The notes under the pieces are model-generated. The model did not search any database. It had not been told where the DNA came from and saw nothing but the letters and a program-made list of their open reading frames with translations. A DNA stretch of 64,000 nt from Antrihabitans stalactiti. Lineage in GTDB: Bacteria; Actinomycetota; Actinomycetes; Mycobacteriales; Mycobacteriaceae. Where the stretch lies: positions 1-64,000 of the forward strand of contig NZ_VCQU01000019.1 of assembly GCF_012932915.1 (NCBI RefSeq), in the 5' to 3' direction. Positions 1-6,980 of the stretch are shown here, piece after piece (position 1 is the first letter of the stretch; each line of letters opens with the position of its first letter). Both the position numbers and the translations under genes were made by a program.

Positions 1-196
1 TTGCTGTTCCGAATTACCCGACCCTCATCGCGTGCTGTCACGCCGGTCGATCCCGGAGTTCCGATGTCCATGGATCCGGAGAACTCGTGTCCGTCGACCC
101 GGAGTTCCAACTGACCGTTGACAGATCCGAATCACGGCCCGCTGGCGCGCTCGTCAGAGCCGACATCCGCTCGCCGGATGTCGGTACCGGGACACA
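1..196. other. Left edge, no secure gene
   Basis: No complete gene is visible here. A minus-strand frame from about 127 to the window edge reads as plausible protein (it includes ELRVDGHEFSG) but has no clear start, and a plus-strand frame is open from the edge to a stop at 112-114. Either could be a gene fragment that continues outside the window. A short motif, GAYCCGGAGTTCC-like, occurs twice (about 52-65 and 98-111). Confidence 0.3.
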
Positions 197-961
197 TCAC
201 GGTCGGGGGAAGTCGTTTTCGAGTGTGATGGCGTAATCGTGAGGCAGGTCGAGTGTGTCCAGCCACTCGTTCGCGAACACCTCGGCGGTCTCACAGGACC
301 ACTGCGCAACGCCAGCGCCGAGCAGCTTGTGAGGCCAGAACGGTCCGATGTTCTGCCGGTTGAGCCGTATGCCGGGGTACTTCTTCTCCATCGCACCTTT
401 TGGAGTGCGTTTTGGGCCGACCGATTCCGGCGCGGGCTTACTGTGCACCAGGTCGCTACGAAGCTTGATCAGCATCTTTGCTCTGCCGTAGGTGCTGTTG
501 CCCGTGTCGAGCGAACCCTTCTGTGTCAGGTTGAGGGCCTTGTGGAACTTGTCGAAGATGTTGTCGTGGTTCCCAGCCCCCTCGTTGGAGTTCCAATCGT
601 CCGCCAGCAACCGCGTCGCATCGGTACCGAGAAGCTCCAACCGACCGCTGAGCTGCGTCGCCGACTGCGCGGCGACGGCTTCGAGGAACAACTCGTTCAC
701 GAGGGATTCCAGAAACATTGCGGAGTTCAAGATCGCGGCGATGGCAAGCGCCTGAAGACGCCGATCGGGATTGTCGATGCCCTGCCGGACCATCTTGTTC
801 TCGCGTTTGGCGCAGAGCCGCGCGAAGTGCTGTGCCGACCACAGAAACTGCGGTGAGAGGTTGTTGACCACAATCGCGACCGGTGCCGGGGCGACCCCCT
901 GCGCCGTCGCCGTTGGTACGAGCACGTTGGCATCGATCGAAGGCTCGCCGTCGCTGGTCAT
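197..961 (-). CDS. HEPN-like hypothetical protein (first of a pair)
   Basis: 254 aa, no close family recognised. The middle is helical, and near residues 165-173 it has RSDLVHS, which fits the R-x4-H active-site pattern of HEPN proteins (ribonucleases or inert helical domains found in toxin-antitoxin and abortive-infection systems). No signal peptide or membrane segment. Its ATG is preceded, 4 nt upstream, by a 37-bp sequence almost repeated in front of the next gene, so both are probably controlled alike. There is no obvious Shine-Dalgarno site, so translation may be leaderless or from a short leader. An RNase role is inference; the fold assignment rests on the short motif and the helical character. 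Confidence 0.6.
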   Translation of the reverse strand: MTSDGEPSIDANVLVPTATAQGVAPAPVAIVVNNLSPQFLWSAQHFARLCAKRENKMVRQGIDNPDRRLQALAIAAILNSAMFLESLVNELFLEAVAAQSATQLSGRLELLGTDATRLLADDWNSNEGAGNHDNIFDKFHKALNLTQKGSLDTGNSTYGRAKMLIKLRSDLVHSKPAPESVGPKRTPKGAMEKKYPGIRLNRQNIGPFWPHKLLGAGVAQWSCETAEVFANEWLDTLDLPHDYAITLENDFPRP

Positions 962-965
962 CTGC

Positions 966-1002
966 CGATCGTGTCACGAAGTAGCGCAACGCATTTAGTA
1001 AT
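966..1002 (-). promoter_or_regulatory. Conserved upstream element, copy 1
   Basis: This 37-bp stretch reads CGATCGTGTCACGAAG, then TAGCGCAACGCATTTAG on the plus strand. It matches 1624-1660 at most positions and sits at the same 4-nt distance from the start codon of its minus-strand gene. It is probably a promoter plus operator. It also overlaps the stop end of the 1002-1619 gene only at its last base. Confidence 0.5.
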
Positions 1003-1619
1003 TATGGAAGTTGAAGAGGGTCTTCCGGGCGTCCGGAAGAGTCCGTCTCACCTTCGGCAAACCGGAATTCCAGGCCGTCCCAGTCGGCGGGGTCGGCGGA
1101 AGGCCGCAGAATTTCGATGGGCCGATCGCCGCGAAGAGTCCGTTCGGCGAGTCCGGTAGCGACGTAATGCGCGTGTGCGACAAGCCATCCGCACTCGTGC
1201 AAACGTTTCGTCAGCCCCTCGCGACTGACCACCTTCGGTGGTGGAGTGGGTGTCAGACCGGATCCGTGCACCCTGCGCGTCACCTCCAGCCGGTCGGCGT
1301 CGAGTTCCACCATTTGAGCCGAGTGTGACAGCAGGTTGCGCATCTCTTTGCATTTGCGAAATACGTCTTCGTACTTCGACAGATCGGTATCGACCTTCCA
1401 CGCGGTGGCGACAGCCTGAAGTAACCGTGGGCGGAACCCGTCGTCGATCCGCTTCAGCACCCCTCTGTGGTCGAGCCAAAACTGTAGGTCTGGTGTCGTC
1501 TGTTTGAAGTACGCGCCAACCACCCAATCTACGGAGTGCTGCGTACGGGCGAATTCTCGGATCAGTTCGAGCCCCAGCGCGCGTATCGGTGCTGCAGCGG
1601 GGTCAAGATCAGTCGACAT
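1002..1619 (-). CDS. HEPN-like hypothetical protein (second of a pair)
   Basis: 205 aa, unrelated by eye to its neighbour except for the same kind of motif: RNLLSH near residues 92-98, again R-x4-H, preceded by KCKEM as in many HEPN domains (MAE_28990/18760-like or similar). No membrane segments. It ends 40 bp upstream of the other HEPN-like gene, on the same strand, and has its own copy of the shared leader. The two could act together as a defence or toxin module, but no antitoxin-like partner is seen. Function is unproven. Confidence 0.6.
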   Translation of the reverse strand: MSTDLDPAAAPIRALGLELIREFARTQHSVDWVVGAYFKQTTPDLQFWLDHRGVLKRIDDGFRPRLLQAVATAWKVDTDLSKYEDVFRKCKEMRNLLSHSAQMVELDADRLEVTRRVHGSGLTPTPPPKVVSREGLTKRLHECGWLVAHAHYVATGLAERTLRGDRPIEILRPSADPADWDGLEFRFAEGETDSSGRPEDPLQLP

Positions 1620-1623
1620 CGCA

Positions 1624-1660
1624 CGATCGTGTCATGAACTAGCGCAATGCAATTAGCAAA
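1624..1660 (-). promoter_or_regulatory. Conserved upstream element, copy 2
   Basis: Plus strand reads CGATCGTGTCATGAAC, then TAGCGCAATGCAATTAGC. It is the counterpart of 966-1002 and begins 4 nt upstream of the ATG at 1619. The part TAGCGCAA recurs, inverted, in the palindrome at 3833-3850 in front of another minus-strand gene of the element. Confidence 0.5.
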
Positions 1661-1677
1661 CAAGCGCAGAAAGCAAA

Positions 1678-1705
1678 AGGGGCATGCGCCAAGGCGCACG
1701 CCCCT
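1678..1705. terminator. Hairpin upstream of resolvase
   Basis: A 13-bp stem with one mismatch and a 2-nt loop (AGGGGCATGCGCC / GGCGCACGCCCCT). A related hairpin with the same GGGG...CCCCT ends lies after the resolvase at 2503-2534, so the resolvase gene is framed by a pair of similar stem-loops. Likely terminators or insulators. Confidence 0.45.
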
Positions 1706-1747
1706 CGGTGGTCGAGCAGTCGGTCAGGCCGTGGCGAGGCCAAACGA

Positions 1748-1880
1748 CCGTCTCACTGTTTTCGCAGTGAGACCGGCTCGGACGAGAAAATTTTCGCGCG
1801 AAAAGCCCAGGTCGCGGTGTCTCATAATTTGTCTCAAAACTCCTGTCTCAACTTTGCACAACTTGCCAGATTTTGAGACA
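1748..1880. other. Candidate res recombination site of the resolvase
   Basis: Directly upstream of the resolvase gene. It holds a perfect 9-bp inverted repeat, GTCTCACTG at 1750-1758 and CAGTGAGAC at 1765-1773, then TGTCTCA at 1818, 1830 and 1844 and its inverse TGAGACA at 1874-1880. TGTCTCATAATT at 1818-1829 differs by one base from the Tn3/gamma-delta half-site TGTCYGATAATT. Several related half-sites in both orientations before a resolvase gene is the usual design of a res site (three sub-sites). Which sub-site is the crossover site cannot be told by eye. Confidence 0.6.
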
Positions 1881-1888
1881 ATAGTGAG

Positions 1889-2485
1889 GTGACTCCCACT
1901 CCCCAAGAAAATTCTCGACGCTATGGCTATGCCCGCGTCTCCACTTCCCGACAGACCCTCGACCAGCAGATCGACGCTCTGACTGCCGCAGGCGTTCGGC
2001 CTGAACACATCTTCCGAGACACCATGAGCGGGACCCGAGACGACCGGCCAGGGCTCGCCGAGCTACGCAGGCATCTGCGCTCTGGCGACACGATGACAAT
2101 CATCGCGCTCGATCGTCTGGGCCGATCTGTGACGACGATCCTCCGCACGTTGCACGAGCTGACCGCCGAGGGCGTGGCAATAGTCAGTCTGAGAGAGGGT
2201 TTCGACATGACGACGCCTGCAGGGCGCGCCTGCGCGGGATTGTTCGCGGTGATGGCCGAACTCGAACGAGACTTGATCGCAGAACGCGCTCAGGCCGCAC
2301 GTGACGCACTCGCAGCTCGGGGCGGCTCCACAGGGCGCAAGCGCGTGCTGAACGCCGAGCAAGCCGCTCTGGCACGTCGCATGAAGGCGGCGGGCGAACC
2401 TGCTTCCGTAATCTGCACAACACTCGGCTGTTCACGGGCCAGTCTGTACCGCTACCTCGCCGACGACCAGGGCGCTGCCGCATAG
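1889..2485 (+). CDS. Tn3-family serine resolvase/invertase
   Basis: 198 aa small serine recombinase that cuts and rejoins DNA at res-type sites. The catalytic domain begins YGYARVSTSRQTLDQQ, where the serine of ARVS is the nucleophile, followed by LDRLGRS near residue 70 and a helix with ELERDLIAERAQA near 125-140. The C-terminal residues from about 155 form the DNA-binding helix-turn-helix (ICTTLGCSRASLYRYL). The length is normal for the Tn3 resolvase/Hin group. The GTG start follows a weak site. No transposase or integrase is nearby, so it probably serves multimer resolution or stability of the element. Confidence 0.93.
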   Translation: MTPTPQENSRRYGYARVSTSRQTLDQQIDALTAAGVRPEHIFRDTMSGTRDDRPGLAELRRHLRSGDTMTIIALDRLGRSVTTILRTLHELTAEGVAIVSLREGFDMTTPAGRACAGLFAVMAELERDLIAERAQAARDALAARGGSTGRKRVLNAEQAALARRMKAAGEPASVICTTLGCSRASLYRYLADDQGAAA

Positions 2486-2502
2486 CAGCAACCACACCAC
2501 GC

Positions 2503-2534
2503 AAGGGGTACGCACCGACGAGGGCGTGCCCCTT
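2503..2534. terminator. Stem-loop after resolvase
   Basis: AAGGGGTACGCACC pairs imperfectly with GGGCGTGCCCCTT around a GACGA loop, 18 bp after the resolvase stop and followed by TTCTCGT. Resembles the hairpin at 1678-1705. Confidence 0.5.
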
Positions 2535-2562
2535 TCTCGTATGCCTGAGGTAGGAAGGGAGA

Positions 2563-3123
2563 ATGCGGATCATCGAGGGCGGCACTGTGAAAATTGTTCC
2601 AGCACTTGAGCTAAAGCGTGACACGACGTATCTGGGCGTACAGCACCTTGCGGCAGTGGCACCAGCACCAGCACCACCACAAGACCCGCCACGCCCTAGG
2701 CGCTACCCGGCCAGCGCCGTACCCACAGCGCAGTACACAAGCACGCTGCTGCGCTACGACGCAGCCACGGGCGAGCTGGTGGCCGCTACGCGCAGCGCAT
2801 GGACCAGGGCCGACCTACCTTGGGCAATGGCGAAGCTGCGCCTGCACAGGCAAACACAGGACGTGTCATGGGTGTTGCCTGCGTCGATGCGAGACCAATG
2901 GGCAGTGGCGCTGCTCGATCCCGAAGATGACGATGACAATGTCTTTTTGCAAATAGCGGTCGTGCATCCGATCGCCGCCGACGAAGCCGACGTGATCGAG
3001 GTCTTCGAACTCAGCGCGCGCCTTGCGATCCGCAGGCAATGGTCGCGAGACCTCGCACACGAGCGCAGTCGGCTGCGGCTGGAGCGAACGTTCGCGGAGG
3101 ACAGGGAGCTACGGCTGGCGTAG
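2563..3123 (+). CDS. Hypothetical protein of the integrated element
   Basis: 186 aa, not recognised. The start is supported by GGAAGGGA just upstream. Residues 30-55 are rich in alanine and proline (APAPAPPQDPPRPRR), the middle is mixed alpha/beta with an acidic run DPEDDDDN near 127, and the C-terminal 40 residues are a charged helix rich in Arg and Glu. No catalytic motif, signal peptide or membrane segment can be seen. It stands alone between the resolvase and two converging small genes. Confidence 0.55.
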   Translation: MRIIEGGTVKIVPALELKRDTTYLGVQHLAAVAPAPAPPQDPPRPRRYPASAVPTAQYTSTLLRYDAATGELVAATRSAWTRADLPWAMAKLRLHRQTQDVSWVLPASMRDQWAVALLDPEDDDDNVFLQIAVVHPIAADEADVIEVFELSARLAIRRQWSRDLAHERSRLRLERTFAEDRELRLA

Positions 3124-3284
3124 AGCTGCGGTGCAGTGAGATTTCCCTGTGCAGTGGCGGTCAAGAGCCAGCAATCGAGCGCGTTTCGGCTTCGGATAGG
3201 CGTCTGGACTTCCCGCAAGAGCATCAACTTGTTCTAATCAGAGACCGAATCCCGCACTCCCACAGCACCACTCGGCTGTCCAGC

Positions 3285-3527
3285 TCAACCAGCACCGAAC
3301 GCGGCAGCTATTCGGTCGTACTCCTCATCGGTGATGCGGCCCATCGCGTTCGCATGGCCTAGATGGATAAGCGAATCGTCGTCGTATGCGCGAGCGTCGT
3401 TCTCGTCGGGCCATTCGCGCGATGTCGGTATCGCGCGGGGCGTCTTCGTGCGCATGACCTCGCAGACCTGCTCGACGGTCAATTCTCCAGCAGCCAACTG
3501 CTGCATCAGCTCTTTGACGGTCGGCAT
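3285..3527 (-). CDS. Small hypothetical protein
   Basis: 80 aa, acidic. The N-terminal half (MPTVKELMQQLAAGELTVEQV) looks like a short helical dimer or scaffold motif, and the C-terminal half has ITDEEYDRIAAAF, like short helical adaptor segments of phage and plasmid proteins. Its ATG directly follows the TAG stop of the upstream gene with no spacer, so the two are translationally coupled. No function assigned. Confidence 0.5.
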   Translation of the reverse strand: MPTVKELMQQLAAGELTVEQVCEVMRTKTPRAIPTSREWPDENDARAYDDDSLIHLGHANAMGRITDEEYDRIAAAFGAG

Positions 3528-3788
3528 CTACTCGCCCTCCTCCTCGCTCGTCGCCGTCTGCTGCGCCGCGCGTAGCTGCCGCACCGCCTCGAACTCGGGA
3601 GCCCACTCGGCGGTGATCCGGTCCATTTCGGCGTTCCAGCCGCGCTGGTTCTCGTCGGTCCAGTCCGCGCTGTAGTCGCTGCAGCCGCAGGAATTCCTCA
3701 AGCAATACGCCTGGTATGCCTCGCTCATTGCGGCATGCAATTTCCCATGCAACGCAATCCAGCGCGCGTAAGTAGATTCGTCTTTCAT
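3528..3788 (-). CDS. Small hypothetical protein, Cys-containing
   Basis: 86 aa from the ATG at 3788 (MKDESTYARW); an upstream in-frame ATG at 3860 would add 24 basic residues but overlaps the palindrome at 3833-3850, so the shorter form is preferred. Contains YCLRNSCGCSD, three cysteines in a short loop that might bind metal, and a helical Ala/Glu-rich tail. Coupled to the 80-aa gene downstream. Function unknown. Confidence 0.5.
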   Translation of the reverse strand: MKDESTYARWIALHGKLHAAMSEAYQAYCLRNSCGCSDYSADWTDENQRGWNAEMDRITAEWAPEFEAVRQLRAAQQTATSEEEGE

Positions 3789-3832
3789 TGGGAAGGTTCT
3801 CGCTTTCCTGGGGCGTAGAAGCCCACGCTTAA

Positions 3833-3850
3833 CTTTAGCACTTGCGCTAA
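3833..3850. promoter_or_regulatory. Palindrome TTTAGC-n6-GCTAAA
   Basis: TTTAGCACTTGCGCTAAA lies 45-62 bp upstream of the preferred start of the 86-aa gene. The inverted copy of TAGCGCAA in it is shared with the leaders of both HEPN-like genes. It is a candidate operator for an element-encoded regulator. A similar sequence AGCACTTGAGCTAAAG lies inside the 2563-3123 gene. Confidence 0.4.
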
Positions 3851-3955
3851 ACGAAGACATCGCGCTTCCAAGCTGTCAGCGCTGCGCGTTCCCGTATCAG
3901 ACAATGGCGAGTTTTTGGCGTCAAGTTTGCACCGTCGCCGCAGCTCAGAGCATGT

Positions 3956-4031
3956 GACAACACGCGTTTGGCAATTAGCAATTAAGGCCGGTCTGTCAAC
4001 TAGCAACTAAGGATTTGCTTGACAACACGCG
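3956..4031. repeat. A+T-rich direct repeats
   Basis: GGCAATTAGCAATTAAGG at 3970-3987 is repeated as GTCAACTAGCAACTAAGG at 3995-4012, one start 25 bp after the other, and GACAACACGCG occurs on both sides (3956 and 4021). The core GCAATTAGCAA also occurs in the leader at 1649-1660. This lies in the divergent interval between the 3528-3788 and 4083-4538 genes. It may be operator repeats or iterons; nothing else fills 3789-4082. Confidence 0.45.
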
Positions 4032-4047
4032 CGGAGTAATCCATTCT
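4019..4047 (+). promoter_or_regulatory. Candidate promoter for the 4083-5374 operon
   Basis: TTGACA at 4019-4024 followed after 17 bp by CATTCT (4042-4047). The start codon GTG at 4083 is 35 bp further. Confidence 0.4.
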
Positions 4048-4082
4048 CGCGCGGGCGCGAAAGTAGCTCTACGATTGCGAAT

Positions 4083-4538
4083 GTGATCAGCGCGAAAAAC
4101 ACCGGAGACTTTCTCTCCGAGTCGATACCGAAACAGCTACCGCAAGGTCACCCGCTGCGAATTCTGGCGTTTTTGGTGTCCTCGAAGCGCGGACCGAGCG
4201 CGCTGCACTGGGAGATGCTGAGCGAAGCTCCGTTTCACCGGTACCGGCCCGTGCTCATGGCGCTGCGCAAAGACGTGAAGAAGCTCTTCGAAGACGGCTT
4301 CAAATGGCGTAGTCCCGAGATCGAGGAGCGCACTGCTCGCGCCGTCGAAGAGCTGGCAGCGGTCGCGCCCGACGCCGAGTTCGAGCCTGGGCAGACGCCG
4401 CTGGGTGCCTTTGTCGCCAAGCGCGTGCAGGCAGGGCCGCGCCGCAAGCGGCAGTGGGACCAGAAGCGGCTCGACCGGATGATCCGGTCCGAAGAGAACA
4501 CCGCACGCAACCGAGCGCGCTACGCGCCGAAACCGTAA
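4083..4538 (+). CDS. Hypothetical protein, basic C-terminus
   Basis: 151 aa from a GTG. The first 60 residues (GHPLRILAFLVSSKRGPSALHWEML) look globular; the last 45 are strongly basic (PRRKRQWDQKRLDRMIR), suggesting nucleic-acid contact. Followed after 8 bp by the next gene, so the two form an operon. No family recognised. A role in replication or maintenance of the element would fit the position but is only inference. Confidence 0.55.
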   Translation: MISAKNTGDFLSESIPKQLPQGHPLRILAFLVSSKRGPSALHWEMLSEAPFHRYRPVLMALRKDVKKLFEDGFKWRSPEIEERTARAVEELAAVAPDAEFEPGQTPLGAFVAKRVQAGPRRKRQWDQKRLDRMIRSEENTARNRARYAPKP

Positions 4539-4546
4539 GGAACACA

Positions 4547-5374
4547 GTGACTACTCAGTACTACGACACCGCAGAGACGACGGCGCGGCTTCTGTCGCGA
4601 ATCGTCAAGACCTCGGGGGTGGAGCCGACCGAGCGAGTCGCCGCGACACTCGCCGAGCTGGCCACGATCACCGCCGACGAAAGGCGGATGCTCGCCGAGA
4701 TCGCGGGCGATGAGTCCGAGATGCAAGACCTGACCGAGGTCGTGGCAGATCGCTACGTCGCGGGCGAAACCAACGCCGACGAGCTGCTGCAACAGCTCGC
4801 GTTGAAGGCGCGCATCACCGGAAAGGAGCGCAGGCGCGCGTCCAACCAGATCACGTTCCGTACCTCGCGAGCAGCGGGTCTGGCGCTCAGGAAGCTCGGC
4901 GACGGGATGATCACCGACATCTTCGGGCCGTGGTGCGAGTCGCGGGTTCGCGAAGCGGAGGACGGTGCGCCGCTCGTGGTCGAAGGCGGACAGATGCTCG
5001 TCTGGACGGCGCACAACTGGGAGCGCGAGCTGTCCGGACACTGGCGAGACCACGTCGAAAAATTCGAAAAGGCCGGTGTGCTGGACTCTCGAACCAAGGG
5101 CCTTGCCGCTGTGATCCGTCTGCGCGAACTGAAAGAGGATCTCGACAAGACGTGGATGCAAGTTCAAGATCTTCGCGCTCGTGGGTACCTCACGGCGAGT
5201 GACGATCCGACGTTCGACGCTCGGCGGTACTTCTGGGCGCACCCCGGCAAACTGCCCGACGCTGCGAACGAGCACGTTCGCGAAGCGGCGTGGATGGCCG
5301 AGGCGATCGTCAACGGCGCAGGGCCGTGCATCCGGACCGCCCACGAGGCAATCGCGCGGCAGCCGGTCAGCTGA
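4547..5374 (+). CDS. Hypothetical helical protein of the element
   Basis: 275 aa from the GTG at 4547, chosen because AAGGA lies just before it; an upstream in-frame ATG would run through the previous gene. Almost wholly alpha-helical and acidic, without Cys-rich, ATPase or membrane motifs. The first 140 residues contain repeated ELA/LAE helices; residues 180-230 include AHNWERELSGHWRDHVEKF. Not recognised. It is the last gene before the tRNA remnant at 5551. Confidence 0.6.
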   Translation: MTTQYYDTAETTARLLSRIVKTSGVEPTERVAATLAELATITADERRMLAEIAGDESEMQDLTEVVADRYVAGETNADELLQQLALKARITGKERRRASNQITFRTSRAAGLALRKLGDGMITDIFGPWCESRVREAEDGAPLVVEGGQMLVWTAHNWERELSGHWRDHVEKFEKAGVLDSRTKGLAAVIRLRELKEDLDKTWMQVQDLRARGYLTASDDPTFDARRYFWAHPGKLPDAANEHVREAAWMAEAIVNGAGPCIRTAHEAIARQPVS

Positions 5375-5447
5375 GCGCGGTAGTGGCGACCGGCGATCAG
5401 ACCCCGCGTGTGTTCACCTTTTACTCGTCGTTTACGGGTGCAGGTTG

Positions 5448-5506
5448 TTGCCTAGGCAATGACCGGCAAGGCTAGGCAAACTGGCTCTCACCTGCACTTG
5501 AAGTGC
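5448..5506. repeat. Short palindromes near the attachment site
   Basis: TTGCCTAGGCAA (perfect, 5448-5459), its half GCTAGGCAA at 5471, and GCACTTGAAGTGC (5494-5506) sit in the 175-bp non-coding stretch before the tRNA remnant. Such spots often bind an integrase or excisionase. No gene is seen in 5375-5620. Confidence 0.35.
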
Positions 5507-5550
5507 GCACACTGCCACCGTTTGCATACCCTTGCATAGGATGTACCGCT

Positions 5551-5587
5551 AGTCCCTTGGTCGCAGGTTCGAATCCTGCCGGGGGCA
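5551..5587 (+). other. tRNA 3' half, probable att site
   Basis: The T-arm is complete: stem GCAGG, loop TTCGAAT, stem CCTGC (5563-5579), then CGGGGGC for the acceptor 3' strand and discriminator A at 5587. The matching 5' half (which would begin GCCCCCG) is missing: the bases before 5551 cannot form a D-arm or anticodon arm. A lone tRNA 3' end is the duplicate left by an element that integrated into a tRNA gene. The acceptor sequence would suit an Arg-type tRNA but the isoacceptor cannot be decided. Confidence 0.65.
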
Positions 5588-5620
5588 CTCCACATCCATG
5601 GCTGCGGAACCAAGAACACC

Positions 5621-6868
5621 TCAGCGATCATCGGGCAAAACGAAATCGCTATAGGTCTGTGCACATCGCAGGGCGATCTCGACGTGTGCTCGTCGTTCGT
5701 CGATGGTGTGGCCCATCTGTTGTTCTGCCTGGCGAATCCGGTAGCGCACCGTATTCGGGTGCAGGGCAAGGGTTGCGGCTGCTGCAGCGGCGTCGCCACC
5801 GTTGGTGAGGAATACGAGTGCGGTTTCGCGCAGTCGTTTGTTGCTTTCGTCCGGGCCTGCGAGCCCTCGCAGTTCACGTTCGACCAGCGTGCGCATCATG
5901 TCGAGGCTCCCGTCGCCGCTGACCAGGCAGACGAGTTCGATATCTGAGTATCGGGTCAGGGCTGCTGTGGAGTGGGATTCGATTGCGACCCGTTGCGCGG
6001 CAAGGGCTTCGCGGTGACTTCGGCGAAAACCTTTCAGGCCCAACCCTGTCGAACCTGCGGCAATGTGAATACCCGCAGCCGACGGCTGTACCTCCGCATA
6101 CACATCGTGATAGCGCGAAGTTGTAGTGGCGACCCACACCCACAGTCCGCGTGCGCCGCTGGTCATCGTCAGGGGAGGCGCGCCGTCGACAGCGCGGGCG
6201 AGGTGGGTGGCGAGGCTCTCCAGTGCTGGTGTCACCGCGGCGTCGGGTGTCGTGTCGTCGGCCCAGAGTACGAACGCAGTTTGGTGCAAGTGCAGTGTGT
6301 GCCCCAACTCACCGGCGGCGTGGTCGACGTCGATGACATCGCCGCGCAAGATCGACCGCACGGTCGCGACCCGCCGGGCAAGCGCTCCGCGCCGCCATTG
6401 CTCCCGCTCGTCGGAGTAAGTGATGACAACCTGCTCTATCGCCGCGTCGAGCCACACGGCTGCTCGGTCCCAGATCTCGCGCAGCACGGCCGATCGCAGC
6501 TCGACATCGACGATCTCGTCGTCGAGCAGTCGCGTCAAGTACTCCCACAGTGCGCGCTGACCGATGCGATAAGACTTGAGGAGCACCCCGAGATCCAGTC
6601 CGCGCCGCGCAACGGTTCGGGCCCACTCGAGCGCTTCTGCCGGCGGGTTGGGCTCGAAGGACTCACGCCCGAGCGCCAGATAGAAGCCGCGCCAATGCGC
6701 GCGTGTGCTTGCGTGTAGCTCTGCACGCATCGTCTCGTCGGACGCCAGCGACGGGACGACCGCAAGAATCATTTCGTCGACCATCAGGGTCAGCCGCTCG
6801 ATGCTGGTCCGGTTGTCGGTCTCCACGACGTACCGACTGATCCACTGCGCGACCTCGTTGTTCGGCAT
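5621..6868 (-). CDS. PucR/CdaR-family transcriptional regulator
   Basis: 415 aa from the ATG at 6868, which follows GAGGTGG; an upstream ATG at 6970 would add 34 residues reaching into the choD promoter. The C-terminal 60 residues carry the PucR helix-turn-helix (ETALVFLTNGGDAAAAAATLALHP, then NTVRYRIRQAEQ). The middle (about 150-300) is the GGDEF-like fold usual in this family, and the N-terminal 140 residues are the RsbRD-like helical domain common in actinobacterial members. Divergent from choD with 112 bp between starts, so it may control choD or itself; the effector is unknown. Confidence 0.88.
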   Translation of the reverse strand: MPNNEVAQWISRYVVETDNRTSIERLTLMVDEMILAVVPSLASDETMRAELHASTRAHWRGFYLALGRESFEPNPPAEALEWARTVARRGLDLGVLLKSYRIGQRALWEYLTRLLDDEIVDVELRSAVLREIWDRAAVWLDAAIEQVVITYSDEREQWRRGALARRVATVRSILRGDVIDVDHAAGELGHTLHLHQTAFVLWADDTTPDAAVTPALESLATHLARAVDGAPPLTMTSGARGLWVWVATTTSRYHDVYAEVQPSAAGIHIAAGSTGLGLKGFRRSHREALAAQRVAIESHSTAALTRYSDIELVCLVSGDGSLDMMRTLVERELRGLAGPDESNKRLRETALVFLTNGGDAAAAAATLALHPNTVRYRIRQAEQQMGHTIDERRAHVEIALRCAQTYSDFVLPDDR

Positions 6869-6980
6869 CGTCCACCTCGCGTTTGTCTGCCAGGACAATC
6901 TAACGACCTTCATTTGGCGCGACACCCAAGACTTGCGATCCGTGCTGGGACGATTCTTGTCGGAGCCCACGAAACACCTG

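Noticed and set aside
1889-2485. Resolvase as part of a complete Tn3 transposon
   Set aside because: No TnpA-like gene or 38-bp inverted ends are seen in the first 5.6 kb.
2598-2616. AGCACTTGAGCTAAAG as a further operator
   Set aside because: It lies inside the 2563-3123 coding region, whose start is well supported by GGAAGGGA, so similarity to 3833-3850 may be chance.
5621-5877. Short minus-strand frame through the tRNA fragment, reading APGRIRTCDQG
   Set aside because: This peptide is the usual false product of translating a tRNA 3' end and it overlaps the end of the PucR gene.
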